Below the pieces are notes generated by a model, which was given only the letters and a program-made list of their open reading frames with translations, had not been told where the DNA came from and did no database searches. A stretch of DNA of 64,000 nt, taken from positions 186,001 to 250,000 of the forward strand of contig JBGCFI010000002.1 in the NCBI GenBank assembly GCA_045106855.1. The letters run 5' to 3'. A program made the position numbers and the translations under genes. Source of the DNA: Granulosicoccus sp045106855 (GTDB taxonomy: Bacteria; Pseudomonadota; Gammaproteobacteria; Granulosicoccales; Granulosicoccaceae). Within the stretch, counting starts at the first letter, position 1; each line of letters begins with the position of its first letter. Below are positions 26,601 to 35,208 of this stretch, one piece after another.

Positions 26601-27160
26601 TTGTCTAGATCCTCCTCGCTGCGAATGGTACGCATACCGCGACCACCACCACCCCAGGAGGCCTTCAACATGATGGGGTATCCGATTTCTGCCGCCATTT
26701 TCTTGATGGTAGGCAGATCTTCGGGCAGGGGGTCGGTTGCAGGCACTACCGGGACGCCTGCTTCGACGGCAAGGTTGCGGGCCGCTACTTTATTACCCAG
26801 CCGGCGCATGGTGTCGGCCTTGGGGCCTATGAAAGTGATGCCGGCAGCATCGCAGGCGTCCACAAACTCCGGGCTTTCCGAGAGCAGGCCGTAGCCCGGA
26901 TGAATGGCATCCGCACCAGATAATCTGGCGACACGCAAAACTTCGTCAATTGACAGATAGGACTCAATAGGACCCATTGTCTCTTCCAGATGAGGCCCGG
27001 CGCCGACCTGATACGCCTCATCTGCCTTGAATCTGTGTAATGCGAGTTTGTCTTCCTGCGCCCAAATTGCAACTGTCTTGATGTTCAGTTCATTCGCGGC
27101 TCTGAATATCCGAATGGCGATTTCAGAACGGTTTGCAACTAGAATTTTCTTAATCGACAA
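23681..27160 (-). CDS. pyc: Pyruvate carboxylase
   Basis: 1159 residues, single-chain. Order of domains: biotin carboxylase (1-450, ATP-grasp loop GGGGRGMR near 165-172, biotin-carboxylase Glu/Arg block EVNPRVQVEHTVTEE near 295), carboxyltransferase (about 530-810, TTMRDSHQSLLATRMR, later CIKDMGG), a linker/allosteric domain, and a C-terminal biotinyl domain with EAMKMET (biotin-Lys about 1118). It carboxylates pyruvate to oxaloacetate for anaplerosis. The start is TTG at 27160 with AGAGG about 9 bases upstream; it matches the family N-terminus (IKKILVANRSEIAIRIFRAA). Monocistronic as far as visible. Confidence 0.97.
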   Translation of the reverse strand: MSIKKILVANRSEIAIRIFRAANELNIKTVAIWAQEDKLALHRFKADEAYQVGAGPHLEETMGPIESYLSIDEVLRVARLSGADAIHPGYGLLSESPEFVDACDAAGITFIGPKADTMRRLGNKVAARNLAVEAGVPVVPATDPLPEDLPTIKKMAAEIGYPIMLKASWGGGGRGMRTIRSEEDLDKETNEARREARAAFGKDEIYLEKLVERARHVEAQILGDTHGNAVHLFERDCTVQRRNQKVVERAPAPYLNHEQREELSNYALEIAKTTAYLGAGTVEFLMDMDTGSFYVIEVNPRVQVEHTVTEEVTGIDIIKAQIHLVEGHAIGTPESGVPAQEDIYLNGHAMQCRITTEDPEQNFVPDYGRITAYRGASGFGIRLDGGTAYSGAVINRFYDPLLEKVTAWAPTSDEVIRRMDRALREFRIRGVATNLTFLENVIGHPSFLDNSYTTRFIDTTPELFDQVKRKDRATKLLTYIADVTVNGHPETRDRPVPRTDALKPVAPWFDGDIQPGTKNRLDDMGPAKFAQWLRDTPHVLVTDTTMRDSHQSLLATRMRTNDIVNIGESYAKGLPELLSLECWGGATFDVSMRFLTEDPWERLEMIRERVPNILLQMLIRGANGVGYTNYPDNVVTHFIKQAAASGIDLFRVFDCFNWVDNMRVSMDAILAEDKLCEASICYTGDMLDPARSKYNLKYYIDLAKELEKAGAHILCIKDMGGLMKPAAASVLFKALREEISLPTHFHTHDTSGISAATTLAAVEGGVDAIDGAMDALSGLTSQPCLGSLVAAMRGTPRDSGLSRETIDQISFYWEAVRNQYAAFESDLKGPASEVYLHEMPGGQFTNLKEQARSMGLDSRWHEVARAYSDVNKMFGDIVKVTPSSKVVGDMALMMISQDLSIQDVENPDKDISFPDSVVAMMRGELSQTPGGFPEGIRNKVLKGETAMSERASAVMPPADLPAVKQQLAETLERDINEQELASYNMYPKVFTDFAATQELYGPTSALPTPVYFYGMQTGDEVLIEIEKGKTLVVRCLAVGDINDKGMKRVFFELNGQPRSIAVPDRLLGASANAVRGKAEPGDNTQVGAPMPGVVSTVNVKAGQSVETGDILLSIEAMKMETAIYSEVNGVVGELLVKAGDQIDAKDLMVRLEVAEESEA

Positions 27161-27265
27161 AGCGTGAGGCCTCTATGCATTAGCAGAAGCTCAATTCTAC
27201 GCGCTCGCGAGCTGGACGTCAGGCTTGTGACGGGCGAAGCTCTGACGGTTAACTTATTGTTACTA

Positions 27266-28423
27266 TTATGTTGTTGGTTGAGCGATATCGAAGCGAAAAA
27301 GAACTTTGACAGTAAATCCCACATATTCGTCGGTGCTTTGACTCTCCATCCCGATATCAAATTCTCGACGGTCAATGTCAAATTCCCCACGCGCCACCTG
27401 TTTATTCTCTTCGTCAGTCAGTTTCATAGAAAAATTAACCACCTGAGTGGTTTTTTTAATCGTCAGTGTGCCTTCAACCTGGAGCGTGCCGTCGGTGTTG
27501 GCCGAGATCGAGGTGGATTCGAATCTGGCTTGAGGATGTCCTTCCACATCAAACCATTCCGTATCCGGCAGTGAGCCTTCAACTTGCGTGTTTGCGCTGG
27601 ACAGAGACGCTGTGTTAACCACAGCAATGATGGAGCTGTTGGCAGGCGCTTGCGGATCAATGCTGGCCGTAACCGTCGAGTCGGCAAATGCCCCCGGCGT
27701 ATCATCGCCAGTGACGTCTGCGATGAAGCTGACTTCACTGGCACCAGCGGCTAGCAGAGCTGCCTGATTGCCCGAACTTGCGTGTAGATAAAGTGCAGCA
27801 CTTGCGCTGGCAATGACCACTGCGAGGGTTGTAATTTTAACTTTGAACGCGCTGGAACTCCAATCCGGGAGCATGCGCACCAGGATGGCATCCTTGTCAA
27901 TGAAATGATGTTTAAGCGCCGCAGCGATGTGTGCCAGTAATAACAGGATCAACAGATTACCAGCAAGTTCGTGATACTGATGAAAAGATTCGGCAATGTC
28001 TGCCTTGTTGGGAAGATGTGCAAAAGGTGGCAGATGCGGAATCGTTATTACATTGAACAAAACTGTGTCGATGTTCAGCGGTGAAGCCGAAGTCATGATC
28101 CAACCAGTCAGCGGTATTATCAGTAGCAGGCCGTAAAGCAGCAGATGTACGATTGTCGCTATGCCTTGCTGCCACGCCGGTATTGAGGCGGGTTCTGGCG
28201 GAGGGCGGTGCGTGAATCGCCAGGTCAGCCTTAGCACAGACAAAACCAGCACGGTTAATCCAAAACTTTTGTGCCATTGTGTAAACGCAAAGCGAATGGG
28301 GTCGCTATCGTCGAGACTGACCATATACTTGCCGACAGCCATCAGACCGATAATGAAAAAGGCGATGAGCCAGTGAAATATCACGGCAACATCGCCATAA
28401 CGCTGCTCGGCAGACTTTTGCAT
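27266..28423 (-). CDS. Cytochrome b561 - YceI fusion protein
   Basis: 385 residues. Residues 1 to about 185 are a di-haem cytochrome b561: four helices with haem-ligand candidates in FHWLIAFF (His17), QWHKSFG (His near 50) and later histidines (YHELAGNLL, LAHIAAALKHHF). After a single helix near 195-215, residues about 225-385 form a YceI lipocalin-like domain (EVSFIADVTGDDTPGAF, VEGTLTIKKTTQVVNF). Topology puts the YceI barrel in the periplasm. The fusion suggests that electrons pass between the membrane haems and a polyisoprenoid quinone held in the barrel; this is inference. It lies 42 bp after the stand-alone yceI gene. Confidence 0.88.
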   Translation of the reverse strand: MQKSAEQRYGDVAVIFHWLIAFFIIGLMAVGKYMVSLDDSDPIRFAFTQWHKSFGLTVLVLSVLRLTWRFTHRPPPEPASIPAWQQGIATIVHLLLYGLLLIIPLTGWIMTSASPLNIDTVLFNVITIPHLPPFAHLPNKADIAESFHQYHELAGNLLILLLLAHIAAALKHHFIDKDAILVRMLPDWSSSAFKVKITTLAVVIASASAALYLHASSGNQAALLAAGASEVSFIADVTGDDTPGAFADSTVTASIDPQAPANSSIIAVVNTASLSSANTQVEGSLPDTEWFDVEGHPQARFESTSISANTDGTLQVEGTLTIKKTTQVVNFSMKLTDEENKQVARGEFDIDRREFDIGMESQSTDEYVGFTVKVLFRFDIAQPTT

Positions 28424-28465
28424 TTTGTGTTTTACATTTCGGAACCAGATGCGCGAAAGAGTAGT

Positions 28466-29083
28466 CTATTCGCCAGCTTTTAACAGCTCCACCGAAATGC
28501 TGAGCGTTACCTCATCACTGACGTTTGGCGCGAATTTGCCAAGACCAAAATCTGAGCGCAACACGCTACCTGAAGCATCCAGGCCAATAACCGGTTTGCC
28601 ACTCATCGGATGATTCATGGCAGCATTGATGCTGACATTCAAGGTCACGGGTTTGGTGACATCTTTGACGGTTAGATCACCTGTCACCTTGTAGGCGCCA
28701 TCGCCTTCCGCCTCCACGGCGGTCGACTGGAACACAATATCAGGGTATTTGGCAACGTCGAACCAGTCGCCGCTCGTCAGGTGCTCTTTCCAGATCTGCG
28801 AACCTGTGACTATGCTGTTCGGATCGATAGTTACTGCGAAACTGGATTGCGTAGGATCGGCGTTGTCCAGGTCCAGATCAACCGTGAAATCGTCAAAACT
28901 TAAAGTCGGGTTGGATAGACCCAGATGATTGTACTGAAAGTTGATGTAGGCATGGGTGGCGTCCACTTCGTAACCACCAGATGGCACCGCAGACAGGTCT
29001 GCAGCGTATGCAGATGTCAGTGCGTATCCTGTAAGCGCTGAACCGAGAATTGCAGATTTAGTGACTGTGGATAAGAGAGTCAT
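28466..29083 (-). CDS. Periplasmic YceI-family protein
   Basis: 205 residues, with a signal peptide cut near AYAADL. The YceI barrel follows: GGYEVDATHAYINFQYNHLG, then the HLTSGDWFDVAKYP and DLTVKDVTKPVTL blocks. Family members bind a long isoprenoid quinone in a lipocalin-like pocket. It is the first gene of a two-gene unit with the b561-YceI fusion. Confidence 0.92.
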   Translation of the reverse strand: MTLLSTVTKSAILGSALTGYALTSAYAADLSAVPSGGYEVDATHAYINFQYNHLGLSNPTLSFDDFTVDLDLDNADPTQSSFAVTIDPNSIVTGSQIWKEHLTSGDWFDVAKYPDIVFQSTAVEAEGDGAYKVTGDLTVKDVTKPVTLNVSINAAMNHPMSGKPVIGLDASGSVLRSDFGLGKFAPNVSDEVTLSISVELLKAGE

Positions 29084-29256
29084 AATTAGTAGTCTTTTGT
29101 GATGAGGAGGATTTGATGAATCTTTGACGCGGATTCGTTGATCACATGATCGTTACGCACGGTTGTGCTGATCAGATGCTCGTATCTGCGGCTAGACCCA
29201 TTGAGTTCCGGTAAACCACTTAGTTCACAAATTTCTAAAAATTAATAAGTATTTGT

Positions 29257-29556
29257 TTATCTCTGATTGTCGGAATCTACATAGAGATACGAGTATTCGA
29301 CCCCCAGGTGTTGTGATAGCTGCTTTGCGAGGTCGAGTGTCAATTGCATCAAGCCTGACTCTAATGCCAGAAGCTCTTTCACGCTTATTCCACAGCACTC
29401 GGATAGTTCCTGAACTGACACATCAGCCAGGTTTCTGAGGTCAGAGACTCTCTGACCCGCATTAATACTGGAACTAAGATCAATTTCATCCTGTTGATAG
29501 CGTTCCAGATCATTCTGGTTGCTGGTGTAAACCCAGTCCTTGTCAGCTGATGTCAT
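29257..29556 (-). CDS. Small helix-turn-helix (XRE-type) protein
   Basis: 99 residues. Residues about 33-92 (AGQRVSDLRNLADVSVQELSECCG, then KELLALESGL, LAKQLSQHLGV) fit a Cro/C1-type helix-turn-helix. The N-terminal 30 residues are acidic and polar. It could regulate the yceI/b561 genes downstream, 170 bp away on the same strand, but no operator is identified. Confidence 0.6.
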   Translation of the reverse strand: MTSADKDWVYTSNQNDLERYQQDEIDLSSSINAGQRVSDLRNLADVSVQELSECCGISVKELLALESGLMQLTLDLAKQLSQHLGVEYSYLYVDSDNQR

Positions 29557-29668
29557 AGTGCATTTGTTCTTTAAATCCGTGTTACTAAAAGCATAGCGGC
29601 AGTGTGGAGCTGGAATCCGCGCAAATCTTATTTGAATTCGGGTATCTGTGGTCTGGCGCTAGCATTTC

Positions 29669-29749
29669 CCCGTTGTAGGGGTTACACGGCTGCGCGCCTG
29701 CGGCGCTTGTTGTCAATCGCTGGCGCGATTGAAGAACCTCTTTCGGTTC
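29669..29749. repeat. Cluster of short inverted repeats downstream of tRNA-Arg
   Basis: Successive dyads: CCCC-GTTGTA-GGGG (29669-29682), a GC-rich stretch TGCGCGCCTGCGGCGC, the perfect 8-bp dyad TCAATCGC-TGGC-GCGATTGA (29713-29732), and GAACC-TCTTTC-GGTTC (29734-29749). They lie 3' of the minus-strand tRNA. They could be processing or termination structures, or a repetitive extragenic palindrome unit. Confidence 0.5.
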
Positions 29750-29790
29750 GAATCTAAGATTGCTCTTCGTAAGAAAAATGTTGGACGGTT

Positions 29791-29802
29791 GAGATTTTTC
29801 TC
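29791..29802 (-). terminator. Short hairpin just 3' of tRNA-Arg
   Basis: GAGA-TTTT-TCTC, a 4-bp stem lying 6 bases beyond the tRNA CCA end. It may take part in 3' processing. The stem is too weak to be sure of termination. Confidence 0.25.
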
Positions 29803-29807
29803 TTTAA

Positions 29808-29884
29808 TGGCGCGCCCGGAAGGATTCGAACCTCCGACCACCTGGTTCGAAGCCAGGTACTCTATCCAACTGAGCTACGGGCGC
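29808..29884 (-). tRNA. tRNA-Arg (anticodon TCG)
   Basis: 77 bases including an encoded CCA. The acceptor stem is GCGCCCG/CGGGCGC with discriminator G, the D arm has TAGCTCAGTTGGATAGAG, and the anticodon stem CCTGG/CCAGG encloses loop CTTCGAA with anticodon TCG reading CGA. The T arm has GGAGGTTCGAATCCTTCC. All arms pair cleanly. Confidence 0.97.
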
Positions 29885-29948
29885 GCAGGCTCGTGCTTGT
29901 CGAGTGGGCCAAGTATACGGAATTCTGAGAGCGTTCGTCGAGCGAAAA

Positions 29949-30440
29949 TTAGTATTGTGGCAAGTAAGGCTTCAGAGACGCCGTTTTGGGAAGATAAAGT
30001 GGGTGCAGGGGTTGCTGATTTTTTGTCTGACCAAAGCAATATAGCGTGTGGGCTGCCCATGCACTGGCGAGCTTTCGTGACTGGGACAGATATGTGCCAT
30101 GCGCTCCCCAGGCTGCCACAATGTTGTCCGCTTCGTTGCAGGCTTTGCGTAACGCTGCCCGATTGCCGGGTCCCTCCGGAATAGACACGCTCTTCAGTGC
30201 CGACGGATCGGGTGTTCTGAAGCCAAACAGATTGACGACGGTCATTCGTCGGTAACCCCAGTCACTGGCGAAGCCCATACAGCGGCGAATTGTCGGATCG
30301 TCGCTGTTGGCATCTCCAGTACTGGGATTAAGGCCGATGAACACACAATGTCCGGATCCCTGCGCGAATTCCCGGTAAAGCCAGTATCGATACAATCGGC
30401 AGCGGCTGAATCCTGCCCGACGCTGTATTAGTGGCAGCAT
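29949..30440 (-). CDS. DUF1643 family protein
   Basis: 163 residues. The block YRYWLYREF, FIGLNPSTGDAN, DPTIRRCMGFASDWG and VVNLFGFRTPDP is the hallmark of DUF1643. The family is found singly in bacteria and phages; its biochemical role is not known to me. It lies about 65 bp upstream of the tRNA-Arg gene on the same strand. Confidence 0.88.
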   Translation of the reverse strand: MLPLIQRRAGFSRCRLYRYWLYREFAQGSGHCVFIGLNPSTGDANSDDPTIRRCMGFASDWGYRRMTVVNLFGFRTPDPSALKSVSIPEGPGNRAALRKACNEADNIVAAWGAHGTYLSQSRKLASAWAAHTLYCFGQTKNQQPLHPLYLPKTASLKPYLPQY

Positions 30441-30688
30441 GAGTAGAATAGATTTGAGTCCGATGCATTCTGCGCCGACCGGAAGGAGGGTAAACGAGAG
30501 GATCGTATCAGATTAGGGAAGGCGCACTCACAAACATCTCTAAATGCTTGTTTTTTTAATAAAAAAGTCATGTTGGACTGAGGAATCTGGCACATCGTTA
30601 CTTGATTTTGGAAATATCATCAAGGCAGCGCGATGATTCGCTAATCGTCGCACTGCGTGATGTCCCCAAATTTGCGCCAAAACAGACT

Positions 30689-31606
30689 TTAGATGGTCTT
30701 TCGAGTCACCACGAGTAGGGCATTTCCAGATTGTCGAACCACTTGATTAGTACGTTCAATGTTTACAAGGTTAATAGTCCAATTGCTTCCTAACAGGCCG
30801 TCTAGCTCTGCAACGGTATTTGCCGGGATCGTAAACGAACCATCGTCGTCAATAATGCATTCTATATCCACGATAACCCCGTTTATCGGTTGTGAACTAG
30901 CATCCAGAGCAATATTTGCGCTATCGACGTTTGTAGTATCCCAAGTCACTGTAGTACCGGCAGAAATAGGGTTGCCAAAGCCCGGATTCAGACCAGTTAA
31001 TAAAGGTGCCGCAGCGATTTCAACTTGACTGAAAGCAGGAAAAGCAGCGCCTGTAATATCGATGCGCAGTGGGCTTGGAACAGGAAACGGTAGATCAGAT
31101 TCGGAAGCGTAGGTTGTAAAGCCGAACAGCGATGTCTCGATTAGTTCGCCATACGTGCCGGCTACACTAGACAATGCAATGGTATCTCCAGCCGATATAT
31201 ATTCGAACGGTATTTCCGGGAAAATATCTAAATCATCAATATCGAAATCGGTGATATCGCTTTCACTGACAATGCATCGCTCTTGTTCAGGTGTTAGCAG
31301 GATCTGTGTTAATTGCGCTGCCGGCAAGGCATTCTCAAACTGAAAAAATCCAGCGCTTATATCTACATCATCCGCAAAGCTTGAATCTTCGATATCAAAA
31401 AAACCGAACTGGAGAACGTTTCCAGTCACATTGCCACTAGTACCGTTATCACCTGCCGTTGGTGTGGTCGGAGTTGTCGGAGTTGTCGGCGAAGATGGAT
31501 TGGTCGGTTGTCCCCCTTCACTTGTGTTTGAATCTGATGAAGAGCTGCAACCTGCTACCGCTATTAGAGTGGCGACGAGTGTTAGAGATGTGGCTAAATT
31601 TTTCAC
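30689..31606 (-). CDS. Lipoprotein of unknown function with Thr-Pro linker
   Basis: 305 residues starting at GTG 31606. Lipobox VAGC with Cys20 is followed by Ser-rich and TPTTPTTP-type linker residues to about 60. The remainder is an acidic, beta-rich, secreted-type sequence with two Cys (ERC near 111 and DIEC near 251). No family is recognised. The low-complexity linker suggests a domain held away from the outer membrane. It may be co-transcribed with the phospholipase-type gene upstream (237 bp gap). Confidence 0.7.
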   Translation of the reverse strand: MKNLATSLTLVATLIAVAGCSSSSDSNTSEGGQPTNPSSPTTPTTPTTPTAGDNGTSGNVTGNVLQFGFFDIEDSSFADDVDISAGFFQFENALPAAQLTQILLTPEQERCIVSESDITDFDIDDLDIFPEIPFEYISAGDTIALSSVAGTYGELIETSLFGFTTYASESDLPFPVPSPLRIDITGAAFPAFSQVEIAAAPLLTGLNPGFGNPISAGTTVTWDTTNVDSANIALDASSQPINGVIVDIECIIDDDGSFTIPANTVAELDGLLGSNWTINLVNIERTNQVVRQSGNALLVVTRKTI

Positions 31607-31843
31607 GTAAAATTTTCCTGTTCTTGGAGTGTTGCCCTGCGATTTCTAGTCTCATAAGCTATGAAGACTGCGGACAAGGTTACATCAACAATGGCGCTAA
31701 ATACGACTAGCCGAAAGGATTGTTCTATGTGAGCCTTTTCACATAAATAATCCCGGTATAGCATTGCATGGAAATCCCCTCCAGGCACAAATACGTCATT
31801 GCCGGATATAGCGAAACGCAACGCTCTGAAAAAAAACAAGCCA

Positions 31844-34177
31844 CTAGATTGCTTTAAATAGCCTATTGAACGATGCCTGCTGACTAGATGAACCGTCATG
31901 ATCACTGATGATCTCTTTGCTTAACCGATAAACCTCATTTGATGCATCACGCAGACGGTTTTTTAACTCCATTATTTGCCCGGTATCTTTTATAAAACGC
32001 TCTGCCCGGTACTTCGCCAGTTCTGCATCAACCAGTAGATCTCCTTCTTTCAATATATGAGACCGCTCTGTGTTGAAGTAGTAGTTGTTCAAATTAACTG
32101 AACGGGAAGGATCTTCAAGAATTGTATTCACCCATCCGGTGTACTCTGCCAACAGTCTGGGAGCTTTTCGAATAAATATTCCATTGTTGGAGTCCATCAT
32201 GTAGCTGCGAAGGTCGGCGTTCGCTGAACCGATATAAATATCGTCTCCGAATACCATCACTTTTGAGTGTAGCGATCGATTATCATCATCGATTGGCAGG
32301 TATTCAAAATATCTCAATGTCGCTCCCGTAGCTGGGTTGTGTCTATCGCCATAGTGATCAAACAATGCTTTCATGGAATGGCGTGATAACACATTTACAA
32401 CATTCAAATCAGTGGTCTCAATGGAATTACTTAAAACCACAATGTCAACGTAAGCGCATGGTTGTCGGCCATCTGTCATCTGCGCGATCGCTGATAACAA
32501 ATTGGAGGGAAGAAAGAAATAGGCGTTGTGCAGGTAGACAGTGACTGGTTTATTCTCTGTTGCGATCTCACAGCTGTTCTTAAGCGCAGATAACCACAAA
32601 GCATGGATGTTCTTTCCGCTGACCATCTCACTATCATTGACTGCGCCGTAGAGCCGAGATCTGTCTTTGCCTGCTAAATCTTTATCAAATGGCAGGTTTT
32701 CAAAGTATCCAACCTGTGCAGTGGTGTCCAGATTGAATGCGGGAGAGCGTTTTTCGACAGGCACCGCGAGGTATTCAGCTAGGAAATAGTCTGCTTGCAC
32801 GTTCAATTGATCAAAAATTGATCGATAGCGTTGTTTACGAGAAATTTTCCGGTGTTCAATTAGTTTGCTGTTTAAACAATCCTGGTGTTCCGTTACGTTT
32901 GCCTTCGCGAATGATTCGCAAGCATTTTTTGCTGCAGTGCTATTGACTAAAAAGTCATTGGGTGCATGTGACTCAACTTCTTTTAGTGTCGCCACCATGG
33001 TGTCGAATTCCCACAGATTGTCATAACTTCTGGTCAACTCGATCTGGGGCTGGGTGAGTCGTAAATGAACATCCGTATCCATAAAAGTATATTTGGCAGA
33101 AAGGGGGTTGGTGTTCATGTGATATGAGTCTTCAACGTTTCGTCCACCTAAAACCAGTTCTTTCTGGTCCACAAACAGTATTTTGTGATGAAGGAAGTCT
33201 GTCAGATACTGCCAGTCGTTGCGTGATTGTTGTAGGGCCTCTCTGGATATTCTTTCGTTCTTCGAGCGCTCCACGGGTAGAAACGCAGTAAATGCATCGA
33301 ATATGGGGTTTACCTGCTCACCATAAAACAGAAATGCAGCACTTAGTTTTACACGATTGACCAGTCGATCCATGCCGGAACCATAGGTCGCTAGCCAGTA
33401 GAGCTTAGCCAGTTCCTTTAATTTTTCCGTATCCTCAGGGTTCGTGCCGCCATCGTTACTCTTGAGTTTAGTGATTTCAATATCCTGACCACGCGATACC
33501 GCCATTGCCATGAGTTCAGGATTCTTGGCATAAAGGCCCGATAGAAAGAGTCCGGAATTACCCTTGTTGATATTGGAGATATTTCGCTTAGATCCTTGAT
33601 CGTCGTTGATTTTTTCTTCAGCAAAAAGTTGTTCGATCTCCTGAAACTTTTCTTCACCACATCTCGTCTTGCTGCCGGATGCCTTTTGTCCGCAGCCCAT
33701 AGTCATAAAGACAGCATCTTTGACAATGTTTCTGCTTGGTCGGTTATAGAGTTTTACGGATAGACGTCCTGTTCCTTTATTGCCATAGAATTCCAGCATG
33801 CGGAAAAAATCAAGTGACTTATAATGCGAGTGATAATCAAGGAGCATACGAACGTGTACACCTCGCTTGGTTGCGTCAAGAAGCTCACGAGCCATAAGGG
33901 AGGAACTGTAATCATCGGAAAAGATGAAGTAAGCGAGATCGATGGTACTGGTTGCCTGCTTGATAAGATTGAGCTTAGTTTCGAAAGCATCGTCATTATC
34001 TGTTAATACACGACCACTGCTGACGGATAAAACCGGTCCTGAACGGTATTGGGAAAGCACACGGGTATCTAACGAGGGTATGCCGACACCTTTATTAGTT
34101 AGCATTGAGTCCAGCTGGCTACACGAACTCAGTCCTAGTGATATAAGAGCCAGAACTATCAGGGTCATCTTGCTCAT
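31844..34177 (-). CDS. Phospholipase D-superfamily lipoprotein (cardiolipin-synthase-like)
   Basis: 777 residues. The lipoprotein signal ends in LSSC (Cys19). There are two HKD half-sites: HHKILFVDQKELVLGGRN near 330-347 and HSKVMVFGDDIYIGSAN near 634-650. In the second the usual Asp position is Gly, which is common in this superfamily. The N-terminal half includes the typical helper block IDLAYFIFSDDYSS and YHSHYKSLDFF. Size and arrangement recall ClsC-like proteins but with long insertions. It should be anchored in the envelope and cleave or transfer phosphodiesters of lipids. No partner gene (such as ymdB) is adjacent. Confidence 0.82.
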   Translation of the reverse strand: MSKMTLIVLALISLGLSSCSQLDSMLTNKGVGIPSLDTRVLSQYRSGPVLSVSSGRVLTDNDDAFETKLNLIKQATSTIDLAYFIFSDDYSSSLMARELLDATKRGVHVRMLLDYHSHYKSLDFFRMLEFYGNKGTGRLSVKLYNRPSRNIVKDAVFMTMGCGQKASGSKTRCGEEKFQEIEQLFAEEKINDDQGSKRNISNINKGNSGLFLSGLYAKNPELMAMAVSRGQDIEITKLKSNDGGTNPEDTEKLKELAKLYWLATYGSGMDRLVNRVKLSAAFLFYGEQVNPIFDAFTAFLPVERSKNERISREALQQSRNDWQYLTDFLHHKILFVDQKELVLGGRNVEDSYHMNTNPLSAKYTFMDTDVHLRLTQPQIELTRSYDNLWEFDTMVATLKEVESHAPNDFLVNSTAAKNACESFAKANVTEHQDCLNSKLIEHRKISRKQRYRSIFDQLNVQADYFLAEYLAVPVEKRSPAFNLDTTAQVGYFENLPFDKDLAGKDRSRLYGAVNDSEMVSGKNIHALWLSALKNSCEIATENKPVTVYLHNAYFFLPSNLLSAIAQMTDGRQPCAYVDIVVLSNSIETTDLNVVNVLSRHSMKALFDHYGDRHNPATGATLRYFEYLPIDDDNRSLHSKVMVFGDDIYIGSANADLRSYMMDSNNGIFIRKAPRLLAEYTGWVNTILEDPSRSVNLNNYYFNTERSHILKEGDLLVDAELAKYRAERFIKDTGQIMELKNRLRDASNEVYRLSKEIISDHDGSSSQQASFNRLFKAI

Positions 34178-35208
34178 AGAGAATTCAAGCTTATTACATG
34201 GTTTTTACAAAAATAACACTACCAAGTAATTGTATGCGAATAAAAACCTATCCTTTTGTATTGTCAAAATGATATGAGAATGCTGTGTCGCATTTGCTGG
34301 CAAGCAGGTGGTTATTTTGCTGTCCAAATCTTGGTAGGTTCCATGTTTACTCGTGGTTATCAAGTGGTACTAAGCCCATTGTCCGATTAAGTCGAGGCCA
34401 TTGATCCTGAATGGATGATTGAATAAAAAGAGTTTTGTCCACGTTAATGTATGCTGACATACACGTCCTGACGTTGGCCTCCTCCGGAGCAGGGTCGTGG
34501 TTTCATAGCTCATGGCTATTACGTATCGTGCCGGTGTTCCTACGATAGAGGATGATTTTTGGCGAAGTAGAAGAAAGATACTGCAAGCGGGATTCTGGTT
34601 TTTGGGAAAGGTTTGATTCAGGAGTTGTGGCGATAAAAAATTAACGCAATGCAGAATTATTTTATGGAGAAATAGCAGGAACGGAATCGGCACACAGACT
34701 GGATCAAGTCAAGCTTAGAACTCTGTTTTTATCATGAGATCGACGTGAGGTCGGACGCATGTGCAGAGTTATCAGTCAGTGGTATTTTCGACTGATCGAA
34801 ATATTAAAAAAAGACTTTAGTATACACCTGAGTGTGCTGGTGAGAATCATTGGTATGTTACACGTAGTATAAATTGCCAGTGGCAGCGATCTCTTGGTTC
34901 ATTATTAAACCGATTTTAGTTCCAAAACATATGCAAGCTGTCTTTCATTGATTAAGGGGCTTATTTGCAATAGAATCTCGCCGTGTTTGGCAACAGATAT
35001 TTACAGGTCTTATTTGTGAAATATAGTGTCAGATTTGGGCATAACAAGCGCTTAGCGCCTATACTTATTTCGTTGAAATGCAGTAGCACATGTAATGGCG
35101 CATAGTGGAGCATAGTGGCGCATTTAAATAATGCCCATTTGAAGTGTATTCTAGATTCAGGTTGATTGTTGTCTGCGCATAGGTCACGACACGAGATATG
35201 TTGGCGCT
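34178..35208. other. Long non-coding region with a 10-bp tandem repeat
   Basis: 1031 bp without a credible gene. A 107-codon minus-strand frame at 34370-34693 lacks any recognisable feature. A 10-bp unit TGGCGCATAG repeats 2.8 times at 35096-35123, and GCGCTTAGCGC-like symmetry lies near 35049. The region separates the divergent phospholipase and SUOX-like/kinase genes. Promoters of both must be here. Confidence 0.4.
35096..35123. repeat. 10-bp tandem repeat upstream of the SUOX-like gene
   Basis: Units TGGCGCATAG, TGGAGCATAG, TGGCGCAT in direct tandem, ending about 85 bp before the gene at 35209. One helical turn per unit means a bound protein would contact the same face; a regulatory array is possible. 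Confidence 0.45.

Noticed and set aside
29729..30184. 151-codon plus-strand frame across the tRNA-Arg gene
   Set aside because: Its middle (RPEGFEPPTTWFEARYSIQL) is the well-known false protein produced by translating the antisense of a tRNA-Arg gene.
31603..31905. 100-codon minus-strand frame between two lipoprotein genes
   Set aside because: Overlaps the end of the phospholipase-type gene in another frame and lacks a recognisable motif.
34370..34693. 107-codon minus-strand frame in the long intergenic region
   Set aside because: No domain, signal or good start context; composition looks like translated non-coding DNA. A neighbouring frame also reads open for a while, so openness is not informative.
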